The notes under the pieces were generated by a model. That model was not told the DNA's origin. It searched no databases and worked only from the letters and a program-made list of their open reading frames with translations. Shown here piece by piece: positions 1 through 8,143 of a stretch of DNA of 64,000 bases. A program made the translations under genes and the position numbers. The DNA is from Ectopseudomonas mendocina (GTDB taxonomy: Bacteria > Pseudomonadota > Gammaproteobacteria > Pseudomonadales > Pseudomonadaceae). The stretch spans positions 124,001 through 188,000 of the forward strand of contig NZ_JADTQG010000008.1 in the NCBI RefSeq assembly GCF_016008875.1, given 5' to 3'. Each line of letters starts with the position of its first letter. Position 1 is the stretch's first letter.

Positions 1-146
1 GTCAGCGTTTCGAAGGTTCCGTCAGTGAATACTGAATAGAACATCGGCCCGTAGGTGATGGATATGCGCAGGGGCGTGATGATCAGACCGAGCCCGACCA
101 GAATCAACCAGCCACCCAATCCCTTTAATTTTGCGTTATCGCTCAT
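1..146 (-). CDS. DUF2569 family membrane protein (5' part only)
   Basis: The first 48 or so codons of a gene on the minus strand that runs off the left edge of the window. It starts at ATG 146 and reads MSDNAKLKGLGGWLILVGLG followed by a hydrophobic stretch. A short polar N-terminus, then KGLGGWL and a membrane helix, is the typical opening of DUF2569 (YdgK-like) inner-membrane proteins, whose function is not known. The rest of the gene is missing, so family assignment rests on this N-terminus alone. Confidence 0.6.
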   Translation of the reverse strand, partial: MSDNAKLKGLGGWLILVGLGLIITPLRISITYGPMFYSVFTDGTFETL

Positions 147-258
147 GTTTACATCCTTGTGATGCATGTCTGACTATGAATGGACACCCGCTCTGCTGGC
201 GCCTGGGTTTCGCTGTGCGCGACCTAGGATACCTGCTGACGTAAACCAAGGAGAACGC

Positions 259-561
259 ATGCAATATGTAGTGACGGCATTCGATTTTACCGACCCGGAT
301 GCATTGTCTCGTCGTCTGGAACACCGAGAAGCTCACCTGGACGGGTTAAAGAAAATGACGGCGGCCGGTACGTTTCTCAGCGGTGGGGCGATTCTTGATG
401 CAGAGGGCCGTATGGTGGGCTCTTCTGCCCATGTCGAGTTTGCCAGCAGAGATGCACTTGAGCATTGGCTTGATCATGATCCCTATACGCTGGGGAAGGT
501 CTGGGAAAAAGTAGACGTGCGGGAGATCAAGCTCTTTCCTGTCGCGCAGTTTGCCCGCTAG
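259..561 (+). CDS. YciI-like protein
   Basis: A 100-residue protein starting at ATG 259, chosen because AAGGAG lies 6-12 bases upstream; the open frame extends further upstream but that part overlaps the divergent promoter region. It begins MQYVVTAFDFTDPDALSRRL and has the YciI fold pattern: a strand, 'R..HL.GLKKM...G', a GG-containing loop ('LSGGAILDAEG') and a C-terminal 'DPY' segment (HDPYTLGKVWEKV). YciI proteins are small ferredoxin-fold proteins related to muconolactone isomerase-like domains; no specific reaction is established for this one. It is divergent from the DUF2569 gene. Confidence 0.8.
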   Translation: MQYVVTAFDFTDPDALSRRLEHREAHLDGLKKMTAAGTFLSGGAILDAEGRMVGSSAHVEFASRDALEHWLDHDPYTLGKVWEKVDVREIKLFPVAQFAR

Positions 562-613
562 CTCAGCATCACCAACGCTAGGACTTATGCACTGATCGCG
601 GATAAATCCGCTC

Positions 614-2914
614 CTACAGGTCGGGTTGTGGCTCGGCTGTGGTGCTTTTGTGCGGCAGACGCAGCAGTTCCACCTGCCACCAGGTTGGCAGCAGGCGGCG
701 GACTTCGGGACGGGCGAAGCGGTCGTCGATCAGGTAGAGCACGCCCTGGTCTTCCGGTGTGCGGATCACCCGGCCAGCGGCCTGCACGACCTTCTGCAGA
801 CCGGGGTAAAGGTAGGTGTAGTCGTAGCCATTGCCGAACAGGGCGTCCATGCGCTGGCGGATTTCTTCGTTGATTGGGTTGAGCTGGGCCAGGCCGAGGG
901 TGGCGACGAAGGCGCCTATCAGGCGTTCGCCGGGCAGGTCGACACCTTCGCCAAAAACGCCGCCGAGCACGGCGAAGCCTATGCCGCGGCCGCCGATCTG
1001 GAAGCGTTCGATAAAGCCCTGGCGCGCCGCTTCGTCCATCTGTCGCGATTGTGTCCACACTGGGATGTGCGGGTGATCGCGGCGCAGCTCCTGCAGCACT
1101 TGCTCCAGATACTGATAGCTGCTGAAAAAGGCCAGGTAGTTGCCGGGGCGTTCGGCGTATTGGCGCGCCATCAACTGGCAGATCGGCGCCAGCGAGGCGT
1201 CGCGGTGCTGGTAGCGGGTCGACAGGTTGCGCACCACCTGCACATGCAGTTGTTCGGCACTGAAGGGTGAGGCGACGTCCAGGCACTGCGTCTCTTCCGG
1301 CAGGCCGAGCAGGTCGAGGTAGTAGTGACTGGGGCTGAGGGTGGCGGAGAACAGCGTGGCGCTGTGGGCGTCCTCGAAGCGTGGGCCGAGGAAGGGCGCC
1401 GGCAGAATATTGCGGATGCACAGGGTCGAATAGCTGCGCCCGTTGACGGCCTCATCGCGGTTGATGTCGAACAGCGAGTGCGGGCCGAAGCTTTCCGCTA
1501 GGCGGCAGAACAGCATGGCGTCCAGATAGAAGTTGAGCAGTTCACCGGCATTGCCTTCGGGCTGGTCGGTCAGCAGGTCGGTGATGGCGCTGACCGCCTT
1601 GCCCAGGGCGGCGAGCAGCAGGTCCGGCGCCAGCGGGTAGACCTGATAGGGCACCTCTTGCTCGCGGTGCAGCTGATCCCAGTGGCGGTCGATCCGGTCC
1701 AGCACGCTCTTCAGGCGTTTCGGCGCGTCGCGGCACATGGCCTTGAAGCGCGCCTGATCCAACTCGGCGCTGTACATGCCGCGCCCGCGCTCCACCAGGT
1801 TGTGTGCTTCGTCCACCAACAGGCAGACGCGCCACTGGTTGATCAGGGTGAGGCTGTGCAGCAGCGCGCCGAGGTCGAAATAGTAGTTGTAGTCGCCCAC
1901 CACCACGTCGCTCCAGCGGCACAGCTCCTGGCTCAGGTAGTAGGGGCACACGCCATGGGCGATGGCGATATTGCGCACGGCCTGCTGATCCAGCCAGCGT
2001 TCCTTGAGAGCCGCGCTGCGTGCAGCCGGCAGGCGGTCGTAGAAGCCCTTGGCGAGTGGACAGGAATCGCCATGGCAGGCCTTGCTCGGGTGTTCGCAGG
2101 CCTTGTCACGGGCCACGTGCTCCAGCACGCGCAGCGGTGTGTCGGGTTCGCGCAGGCGTTGCAGGGCATCGAGTGCCAGGCGCCGGCCGGGCGTCTTGGC
2201 GCTCAAGAAGAACAGGCGGTCGAGCTGCTGGCCGGGCATGGCCTTGAGCTGCGGGAACAGGGTGCCGAGGGTCTTGCCGATGCCGGTGGTGGCCTGCGCC
2301 AGCAGGTAGTGGCCGTCGCGCGCGGCGCGGTACACCGCTTCGGCCAGTTGCCGCTGACCATGACGAAATTCGCCGTAGGGGAATTTCAGATTCTCCAGCG
2401 CCTCATTGCGCACCTGCTGATGCGCCTGTTCCTGCCGTGCCCAATCGATATAGCGGCGGCAGTGCAGGGCAAAGAACTCACCCAGCGATTCGGCGCTGTG
2501 GCGCTCGCGGAACACCGTTTCCTGCTGGGTGATGACGTTGAAGTAGACCACCGCCAGATCCAACTCATCGAGTTCCAGCTCCTGGCACAGCAGCCAGCCG
2601 TAGACCTTGACCTGCGCCCAGTGCAGCAGGCGATGGTTGGCCGGGATGCGCGAGATGTCGCTGCGATGGGTCTTGATCTCTTCCAGCAGACGAAACTCTG
2701 GGTCGAAGCCATCGGCGCGGCCGCTGACCGTCAGCCCCTCGAATTCGCCGATCAGCGGCAGCTCGGAAACGTAATCCGGGCCGCGCCTCGCAACCACCGT
2801 GGCGTGCCCGGCCATGCCTTCGGCGGCTGTGGGCGAGGGGGTGAAGCGCAGGTCGAGGTCACCCTCCTTGGCGGTGAACTCGCACAGCTCGCGCACGGCG
2901 ACGCGCAGGCTCAC
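614..2914 (-). CDS. ATP-dependent DNA helicase of the Rad3/XPD/DinG family
   Basis: A 766-residue superfamily 2 helicase. Visible motifs in order: a PD-(D/E)XK-like N-terminal region (GEFEGLTVSGRADGFD ... LLEEIKTH), Walker A (ATTGIGKT), a cysteine-rich insertion (CEHPSKAC, DSC, later CPYY) that fits the four Cys ligands of the XPD/DinG 4Fe-4S cluster, the DEAH box (VDEAHN) and C-terminal helicase motifs (LFSATLSP, QAAGRVIRTPED). The start is GTG 2914, which overlaps the stop of the upstream nuclease gene as GTGA; the open frame continues upstream but runs over that gene. Translational coupling with a FAN1-type nuclease suggests a shared DNA-repair role, for example processing of branched or crosslinked DNA. 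The role is inferred. Confidence 0.88.
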   Translation of the reverse strand: MSLRVAVRELCEFTAKEGDLDLRFTPSPTAAEGMAGHATVVARRGPDYVSELPLIGEFEGLTVSGRADGFDPEFRLLEEIKTHRSDISRIPANHRLLHWAQVKVYGWLLCQELELDELDLAVVYFNVITQQETVFRERHSAESLGEFFALHCRRYIDWARQEQAHQQVRNEALENLKFPYGEFRHGQRQLAEAVYRAARDGHYLLAQATTGIGKTLGTLFPQLKAMPGQQLDRLFFLSAKTPGRRLALDALQRLREPDTPLRVLEHVARDKACEHPSKACHGDSCPLAKGFYDRLPAARSAALKERWLDQQAVRNIAIAHGVCPYYLSQELCRWSDVVVGDYNYYFDLGALLHSLTLINQWRVCLLVDEAHNLVERGRGMYSAELDQARFKAMCRDAPKRLKSVLDRIDRHWDQLHREQEVPYQVYPLAPDLLLAALGKAVSAITDLLTDQPEGNAGELLNFYLDAMLFCRLAESFGPHSLFDINRDEAVNGRSYSTLCIRNILPAPFLGPRFEDAHSATLFSATLSPSHYYLDLLGLPEETQCLDVASPFSAEQLHVQVVRNLSTRYQHRDASLAPICQLMARQYAERPGNYLAFFSSYQYLEQVLQELRRDHPHIPVWTQSRQMDEAARQGFIERFQIGGRGIGFAVLGGVFGEGVDLPGERLIGAFVATLGLAQLNPINEEIRQRMDALFGNGYDYTYLYPGLQKVVQAAGRVIRTPEDQGVLYLIDDRFARPEVRRLLPTWWQVELLRLPHKSTTAEPQPDL

Positions 2915-4542
2915 TCGGCCCACTCCACGTAGCAGATGCTGACCGGCATGCCGTGCTCGGCACAGAAGGCCAGCCAGCGTTTCTGGTTGTTCTGCAGGCG
3001 GTCGCCGGGGCCTTTCACCTCGATCATCCGGTAGCGCCCCTCGGCCGGCCAGAACTGGATCAGATCGGGCATGCCCGTGCGGTTCTCGCGGATGTCTGCC
3101 AGCAGGCGACGAAACCAGGCGCCCAGGTGCGCCGGCGGCAGGCAGGCCAGTGCCTGTTCCAGGCGCTCGGCGTCGAGCAGCTCCCAGAATACGAAGGGCG
3201 ACTGGATGCCGAACTTCTCGGCGTGGGTACGGCGCATGGCCTCGAGGTAGCCGCCGTCGTCCAGGCGCGCCAGGCAGGTGGCGAACAGTGGAGCGCGCCG
3301 CGCATGGAAGTCGGCGCGGTGCAGATCCACCGGGCCGGCGTGGAAGGGGTGGAAGAAGGCGCCCGGCAGCGGGGCGAAGATCGCTTCCCAGCAGAGCAGG
3401 CCGAACAGCCCGCAGATCAGCGTGTTTTCCACGTAATGCACGGGCGCATCGGGTTCGGCCAGGTGCAGGGCCACGGCCAGTTCGACGCTGGCGGCGCGTG
3501 GCAGGCACAGATCGAGACGATTCTCGCTGAGCTTCGCCGCCTTGGCCGCTGGCGCCAGGCCGAGGCGTTTGCGCAGGCGGGTGCGCGCGCGTTCGGCCAG
3601 TTGCGCTTCTTCGGCGTTGTGTGGCGCTTTGAGCACCTGTTCGGCTAGGGTCAGCGCCTCGGCATCGCTGCCCAGGCGCTCGAGCACGCGAATCTGCCGC
3701 TGCCGCGAGCCGACCGCGTGGGTATCACGGTACAGCGTCAGCGCCGATTCCAGCTCGCCGGCGCGTTCCAGCTGTTGTGCCATTTTCAGCAGCAGGCGTT
3801 GGTAGCGCTCGCCGATATACGGGTTGTCGCTGGCAAAATCCCCGAGCTGCTGCAGCACCTCGGCTACAGGCAGGCCGGCTTCGAAGGCCTCGCGACAGGC
3901 GCGCAGATGCAGGTAGTCGTCCACATCCTTGCGGTTGCGGAAGCCGCGCGAGCCCGGCGTGATCGGCACCTGTTCGTAGCGGAAGATGCCCAAGTCGGCG
4001 AGCACGAACTCCGACCAGTTCTGCGTCAGGTTGCCGAAGAACATCAGGCGCAGGCGGTCGCACAGCGGGCCGATGACCAGGCTCAGCAGGCGCTCGTCCA
4101 GTTGCGGACACCAGTCGGCCAGGCTGCGCGGTTCGACATGCAGCTCGCGCAGGTGGTCGAGCGCTTCGCTTTTCTTCAATGGTCCGCGTGGCAGGTAGGC
4201 GGCGAAATGCGTGGTCAGTTCGTCCTTGAGCAGCAGGGCGCCCAGCTCGTCGAAGCTCAAGGCGGCGCAGTCGATCAGCCAGCCCAGCACCAGCAGCGGT
4301 GCAGCCGCATTCTGGATTTCGCCGATCTCCGCATAGCGCAGCTTGCTGACGCGAAAGTGCACGCCCTTGCGCATCACCAGGCGCACCAGCAGCGCCTGGG
4401 CGGGCAATGGCAGCTGGAGAAATTCCACGATGAAGGCGCGCTCGGCATCGTCCATCAGGTCACGGTGATGGGCGCCGAGCCAGTCGAGGGCCTTGCGGAA
4501 GTTGGCCAGGTAATAGAGTTCGGGGGCGTCGAGGGCGAGCAT
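2911..4542 (-). CDS. FAN1-type VRR-NUC domain nuclease
   Basis: A 543-residue protein when started at ATG 4542 (MLALDAPELYYLANF). A GTG at 4557 is an alternative, since neither has a strong ribosome site. The C-terminus carries the VRR-NUC signature: PDLIQFW, then MIEVKGPGDRLQNNQKRWL, giving the PD...EVK catalytic triad and the downstream Q..W. Length and domain layout match bacterial FAN1 homologues, structure-specific 5' flap and interstrand-crosslink nucleases; a Pseudomonas homologue has been studied structurally. The middle is helical and TPR-like (residues about 260-380), also as in FAN1. Its stop overlaps the start of the helicase gene by four bases, so the two are coexpressed. Confidence 0.88.
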   Translation of the reverse strand: MLALDAPELYYLANFRKALDWLGAHHRDLMDDAERAFIVEFLQLPLPAQALLVRLVMRKGVHFRVSKLRYAEIGEIQNAAAPLLVLGWLIDCAALSFDELGALLLKDELTTHFAAYLPRGPLKKSEALDHLRELHVEPRSLADWCPQLDERLLSLVIGPLCDRLRLMFFGNLTQNWSEFVLADLGIFRYEQVPITPGSRGFRNRKDVDDYLHLRACREAFEAGLPVAEVLQQLGDFASDNPYIGERYQRLLLKMAQQLERAGELESALTLYRDTHAVGSRQRQIRVLERLGSDAEALTLAEQVLKAPHNAEEAQLAERARTRLRKRLGLAPAAKAAKLSENRLDLCLPRAASVELAVALHLAEPDAPVHYVENTLICGLFGLLCWEAIFAPLPGAFFHPFHAGPVDLHRADFHARRAPLFATCLARLDDGGYLEAMRRTHAEKFGIQSPFVFWELLDAERLEQALACLPPAHLGAWFRRLLADIRENRTGMPDLIQFWPAEGRYRMIEVKGPGDRLQNNQKRWLAFCAEHGMPVSICYVEWAE

Positions 4543-4791
4543 GCTGCGAAGTTTCACTGGTTTTTTATACAGATGCCAGTGCCTTTCGCCCGCGAAGCTG
4601 CCGAGCAGACGGAAGGCGAGGGTGATGCCGCATGGTCTTTTCTGATGGCTATCTGGCTGATCGGTAAGCGCTTTTTTCGGGTATCGACGGCGTCGATGGT
4701 CACTATCCCGAGATGTGCCTTTTGCCGTTCTGGGGCGTGCGTAACATGACAACCGTAGCCAGTTACTTGCCCCCTCTTAAGGAGAACGACC

Positions 4792-5133
4792 ATGAAAAAG
4801 CAAATCCTCGCCAGCCTCGTTATCGCCACCCTGTCGGCCAGTGTATTCGCTCTGCCACAGATCTCCGCGCAACAGTCCGCCGCTCCGGTCGTAGCCGAAG
4901 ATGGCGCAGATCGCGTTGGTCTGAACCGTATCGCCGAAGGTGGCGCAGATCGCGTTGGTCCGAACCGCGTAGCCGAAGGTGGTGCTGACCGCGTGGGTCT
5001 TAACCGCGTAGCCGCAGACGGTGCTGATCGCGTTGGCCTGAGCCGCGTAGCCGCAGATGGCGCTGACCGCGTTGGTCTGAACCGCGTTGCCGCAGATGGC
5101 GCCGACCGCGTAGGTGCCAGCCGTATCGGCTGA
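4792..5133 (+). CDS. Secreted protein with six 13-residue repeats
   Basis: A 113-residue protein preceded by AAGGAG (4780-4785). Residues 1-20 form a signal peptide (MKKQILASLVIATLSASVFA). Residues 34-111 are six tandem copies of a 13-residue unit, consensus VAxxGADRVGLNR. The last two residues (IG) end the protein directly, so almost the whole mature chain is repeat. No catalytic motif is visible. I recall similar small Pseudomonas proteins carrying the label 'phage infection protein', but that label has no mechanism attached and is not supported by anything here. The gene is monocistronic, between a divergent FAN1 gene and a terminator. Confidence 0.8.
   Translation: MKKQILASLVIATLSASVFALPQISAQQSAAPVVAEDGADRVGLNRIAEGGADRVGPNRVAEGGADRVGLNRVAADGADRVGLSRVAADGADRVGLNRVAADGADRVGASRIG
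4891..5124 (+). repeat. Six in-frame 39-bp coding repeats
   Basis: Six 39-bp units encoding (V/I)A(E/A)(D/G)GADRVG(L/P/A)(N/S)R. Units differ at a few codons, mostly third positions and the E/A, D/G sites, so the array is not freshly amplified. The GADRVG core is invariant in all six. Confidence 0.9.
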
Positions 5134-5183
5134 TCCGGTCATCCATCACGCGGGAGCAGTCGTATGCCGCATAGCAGTTAGGA

Positions 5184-5215
5184 AGGGCGCCCCGAATCGG
5201 CGCCCTTTCTTTTTC
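5184..5215 (+). terminator. Rho-independent terminator after the repeat-protein gene
   Basis: GC-rich hairpin AGGGCGCC / GGCGCCCT with a short loop followed by TTCTTTTTC. It lies 50 bases after the stop of the repeat protein and before creD, so the two genes are separate transcription units. Confidence 0.8.
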
Positions 5216-5312
5216 GTGCATTCTCCACACAATCTCCACGCTCGCCCCATACGCCACCCACCGCCGCTACCCAGACTCTGCCGTACCTTCACTCGCTACG
5301 GAGAGCCGTACC

Positions 5313-6656
5313 ATGAGCCGTTCCCTGGGCTTCAAGCTGGGCGCCATCGCCCTGCTGATTTTGCTGCTGATGATTCCCCTGCTGATGATCGATGGCCTGG
5401 TCGACGAACGTCAGGGCCTACGCCATGAGGTGCTGCAGGACATTGCCCGCAGTTCCAGCTACCGCCAGCAGATCACCGGGCCGATCCTGGTGCTGCCGTA
5501 TATCAAGACCACACACGAGTGGAAAACCAACGAGAAGACCGGCGAGCGCTACAGCGAGGAGCGTCAGCGTCGCGGCCGCCTGTATTTCCTGCCGGAGCGC
5601 TTCGTGCTCGAAGGAACGGTCGGCACCGAGCTGCGAGCGCGCGGCATTTACGAAGCGCGCCTGTACCGCAGCGACAGCCAGGTCAGCGGTCAATTCCGCC
5701 TGCCGGCGCGCCTCGGGCTGGGCGACGACCTGGGTTTCTACCGCTTCGAGAAACCCTTCCTCTCGGTCGGCATCAGCGACATCCGTGGTATCAGCAACGA
5801 CCTGCAACTGCGCCTGAACGGCCAGACCCTGAGTTTCGCACCGGGCAGCGGGGACGATAACTTCGGCGCCGGCGTGCATGCACCGCTCCCTGCTCTGGAT
5901 GCGCAGGGTGGGCAGACGCTCGAGTTCGCCTTTGATCTGAAACTGCAGGGCACCGAGCAGCTCTCGATCGTGCCGGTCGGGCGTGACAGCCGGGTCAAGC
6001 TGAACTCCGACTGGCCGCACCCGAGCTTCGTCGGTGAATACCTACCGAGCCGCCGCGAGATCAGCGCCAAGGGCTTCACCGCCGAGTGGCAGACCAGCTT
6101 CTTCGCCACCAACCTGGAAGAGGCACTACGCGAATGTGTGGGCGCTGATCGTTGCCAGGGCCTGTTCGGCCGCAACTTCGGTGTGAGTTTCGTCGACCCG
6201 GTCGACCAGTACCTGAAGACCGACCGCGCGATCAAATATGCGCTGCTGTTCATCGCCCTGACCTTTGCCACCTTCTTCCTCTTCGAGGTGCTCAAGCGTC
6301 TGGCCGTGCACCCGGTGCAGTACGCCCTGGTCGGTCTGTCGCTGGCGCTGTTCTACCTGCTGCTGTTGTCGCTCTCCGAGCATCTGGACTTCGCTTTGGC
6401 TTATCTGCTGTCCGCCAGCGCCTGCGTCGGCCTGATCGGGTTCTACGTCAGTTTCGTGCTGCACAGCTGGCGACGCGGGTTGGGCTTCGGCGCGCTGCTA
6501 GCCGCTCTGTACGCGATGCTCTACGGCCTGCTCAACGCCGAGGACTACGCCCTGCTGATGGGCTCGCTGCTGGTGTTCGGCGTGCTCGGCAGCGTGATGG
6601 TGCTGACCCGCAAACTGGACTGGTACGGCGTCGGTCGCAGCGCTGCGCAAGCCTGA
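5313..6656 (+). CDS. creD: CreD-family inner-membrane protein
   Basis: A 447-residue protein with an N-terminal membrane helix (LGAIALLILLLMIPLLMIDG, residues 9-28), a long periplasmic domain of about 270 residues containing the family hallmark QQITGPILVLPY, and five or so closely spaced helices in the last 150 residues. This is the CreD architecture. In Enterobacteria and P. aeruginosa creD is the main output of the CreBC two-component system and is linked to envelope stress, colicin tolerance and beta-lactam response, with no defined biochemical activity. Here there is no creB or creC on either side, so the gene is separated from its usual regulators, at least within this window. Confidence 0.9.
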   Translation: MSRSLGFKLGAIALLILLLMIPLLMIDGLVDERQGLRHEVLQDIARSSSYRQQITGPILVLPYIKTTHEWKTNEKTGERYSEERQRRGRLYFLPERFVLEGTVGTELRARGIYEARLYRSDSQVSGQFRLPARLGLGDDLGFYRFEKPFLSVGISDIRGISNDLQLRLNGQTLSFAPGSGDDNFGAGVHAPLPALDAQGGQTLEFAFDLKLQGTEQLSIVPVGRDSRVKLNSDWPHPSFVGEYLPSRREISAKGFTAEWQTSFFATNLEEALRECVGADRCQGLFGRNFGVSFVDPVDQYLKTDRAIKYALLFIALTFATFFLFEVLKRLAVHPVQYALVGLSLALFYLLLLSLSEHLDFALAYLLSASACVGLIGFYVSFVLHSWRRGLGFGALLAALYAMLYGLLNAEDYALLMGSLLVFGVLGSVMVLTRKLDWYGVGRSAAQA

Positions 6657-6709
6657 ATCTGTTCGGCGCGGTCAATGCAGGCCGCGCCCTTTTATCGAAG
6701 GTGATCCCC

Positions 6710-7012
6710 ATGCGTCTTCTCATGCAATTTTCCGCCTGCCTTGGACTCGGTCTGGTGGTGGCGGTGATGATCCTCATCGGTCTTATGTTCTGTGGCTGGT
6801 TCAATCTGATCGACGGCCTGTTGCTGACCGGCAAGCCGCTCGCCAGCCTGAGCCTGATGGTGCTGCCAGAGGGTTTCTGGAGTGCTCTGACTGGCATTCA
6901 GGATGCGGCGCAAAACAGCACGTTGCGTTCCTTCCTGTCGCTGTGCGCGGCGCTGGGCCAGGTCGGCCTGCTGCTGGCACTGGGCTTTATGCGCCTGTGG
7001 TATCGGGCATGA
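6710..7012 (+). CDS. Small membrane protein, unknown function
   Basis: A 100-residue protein from ATG 6710, preceded by GAAGGTGAT. It has three likely membrane segments: residues 7-30 (LGLGLVVAVMILIGLMFCGW), 42-55, and 78-95. It follows creD by 53 bases on the same strand and could be cotranscribed with it. I recognise no family. Confidence 0.55.
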   Translation: MRLLMQFSACLGLGLVVAVMILIGLMFCGWFNLIDGLLLTGKPLASLSLMVLPEGFWSALTGIQDAAQNSTLRSFLSLCAALGQVGLLLALGFMRLWYRA

Positions 7013-7156
7013 GCGGTCATATCGGTTTGCGCGAGGATGCGCGTGTCGGGCAACTGCTAGCGCGGCGCATCGCCTGGCTGTTTCGCGATGCCTGTCATGG
7101 GCAGTGGGCGGTTAGCGGCGTAGACTCGCGCTGGGATGAACCGGAGGCTCTCAAGG

Positions 7157-7945
7157 ATGAAAACATTATTTGCCGCAGCTCTGGGCTGCATGCTGCTGAG
7201 CGGCGCCGCACAGGCTGACGATTGCCGCCAGCGACTGCCGGCCTGGATCGAGATGGCCCATCCGGGCCATGCGGCCGGCCAGGCGCTGGAAGACGAGCGC
7301 GGGCGCTATCGTGTGGACGCCGAGCGCAGCATCTGCAAGGTCTGGCCGGCGCGGCCTCAATTGACCCTGCTTGCGATGCCGCTGGTGCGCGCCGAACACG
7401 ATGGTTACGGGGAAACGGACCTGGAATTGCTGGTGTTCGATAGTGCCAGGCAGCGTTTCCTGGCGCGCCTGGTCGAGCCCAATCGGCTGGATTGGGATGC
7501 GGTTTTTATTGAGGATTTGAGGTTCGATACCGCGCCTTATCGCCTGCGCTCAGATGATATTGCATTCGGTGTGCGGATATCGCGGAGCGGCAGTTCGCGG
7601 CCCAATCCGTTCTATGAAACCCGGCTCGATCTTTACCAGCTGGACACCGATAGCCTGCGCCCATTGTTGAGCGAGTTACCGGTGAGAACGGCTGGAGGCG
7701 AGTGGGATACCAACTGCAGCGGAGCGTTCAGCGAAACCAAGGGCGTGGTCATCATCACCGACCGGGCTGGGCACGACGGGTATCGCGATCTGCTGTTGAA
7801 GAACACGCGTGTCGAGCGGCGTATGGCGCTGATCGACGGCGAATGCCGGACCGTCGAGGAAAACTCCCATCGCTATCAGTTGCCCATCGAGTTTGCTGAG
7901 GACCGCTATCTGCTGCCGATCGAGTTGGTACCCGATCCGCTCTGA
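7157..7945 (+). CDS. Exported protein of unknown function
   Basis: A 262-residue protein starting at ATG 7157, with GGAGG and AAGG upstream. The N-terminus is a clean signal peptide (MKTLFAAALGCMLLSGAAQA, cut after residue 20), so the protein is periplasmic. The mature part begins DDCRQRLPAWIEMAHPGHAAG, contains two or three cysteines (DC, SICKVW, NCSG, GEC) suitable for disulfides, and has alternating strand-like segments rich in aromatic and charged residues. No enzyme motif is visible. It stands alone, followed by an intergenic repeat. Confidence 0.65.
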   Translation: MKTLFAAALGCMLLSGAAQADDCRQRLPAWIEMAHPGHAAGQALEDERGRYRVDAERSICKVWPARPQLTLLAMPLVRAEHDGYGETDLELLVFDSARQRFLARLVEPNRLDWDAVFIEDLRFDTAPYRLRSDDIAFGVRISRSGSSRPNPFYETRLDLYQLDTDSLRPLLSELPVRTAGGEWDTNCSGAFSETKGVVIITDRAGHDGYRDLLLKNTRVERRMALIDGECRTVEENSHRYQLPIEFAEDRYLLPIELVPDPL

Positions 7946-8035
7946 AGGCATGTATCCCCGCTCTTGCCATCCCTTTACGGCAAAATCTTATCCGCCTGGT
8001 CTGCGCCTGAAGGCAGATAGCGTCGTAGGTGACGG

Positions 8036-8102
8036 TATGTAGCCCGCATGCAATCCGGGAATGGTGTGCCGAGCCATCCCCGGATTGCATGCGGGCTACG
8101 AG
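8036..8102. repeat. REP-type inverted repeat
   Basis: Two arms, GTAGCCCGCATGCAATCCGG and its near-perfect reverse complement, separated by about 20 bases. This is the commonest REP family in the window (GTAGCCCGGATG[C/A]AATCCGG), found again near 22975, 24160, 37747, 49232 and 59400-59770. It sits between two convergent genes. Confidence 0.8.
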
Positions 8103-8143
8103 GTGACAAGCCAGGGTGAACCGCGTTTCCCTGGCGCTCGGCT

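Noticed and set aside
7009..7218. A 69-codon frame (MSGHIGLREDARVGQ...) overlapping the end of the small membrane gene and the start of the exported protein
   Set aside because: No ribosome site of its own, and it overlaps the next gene's start by 60 bases. The downstream gene explains the region better.
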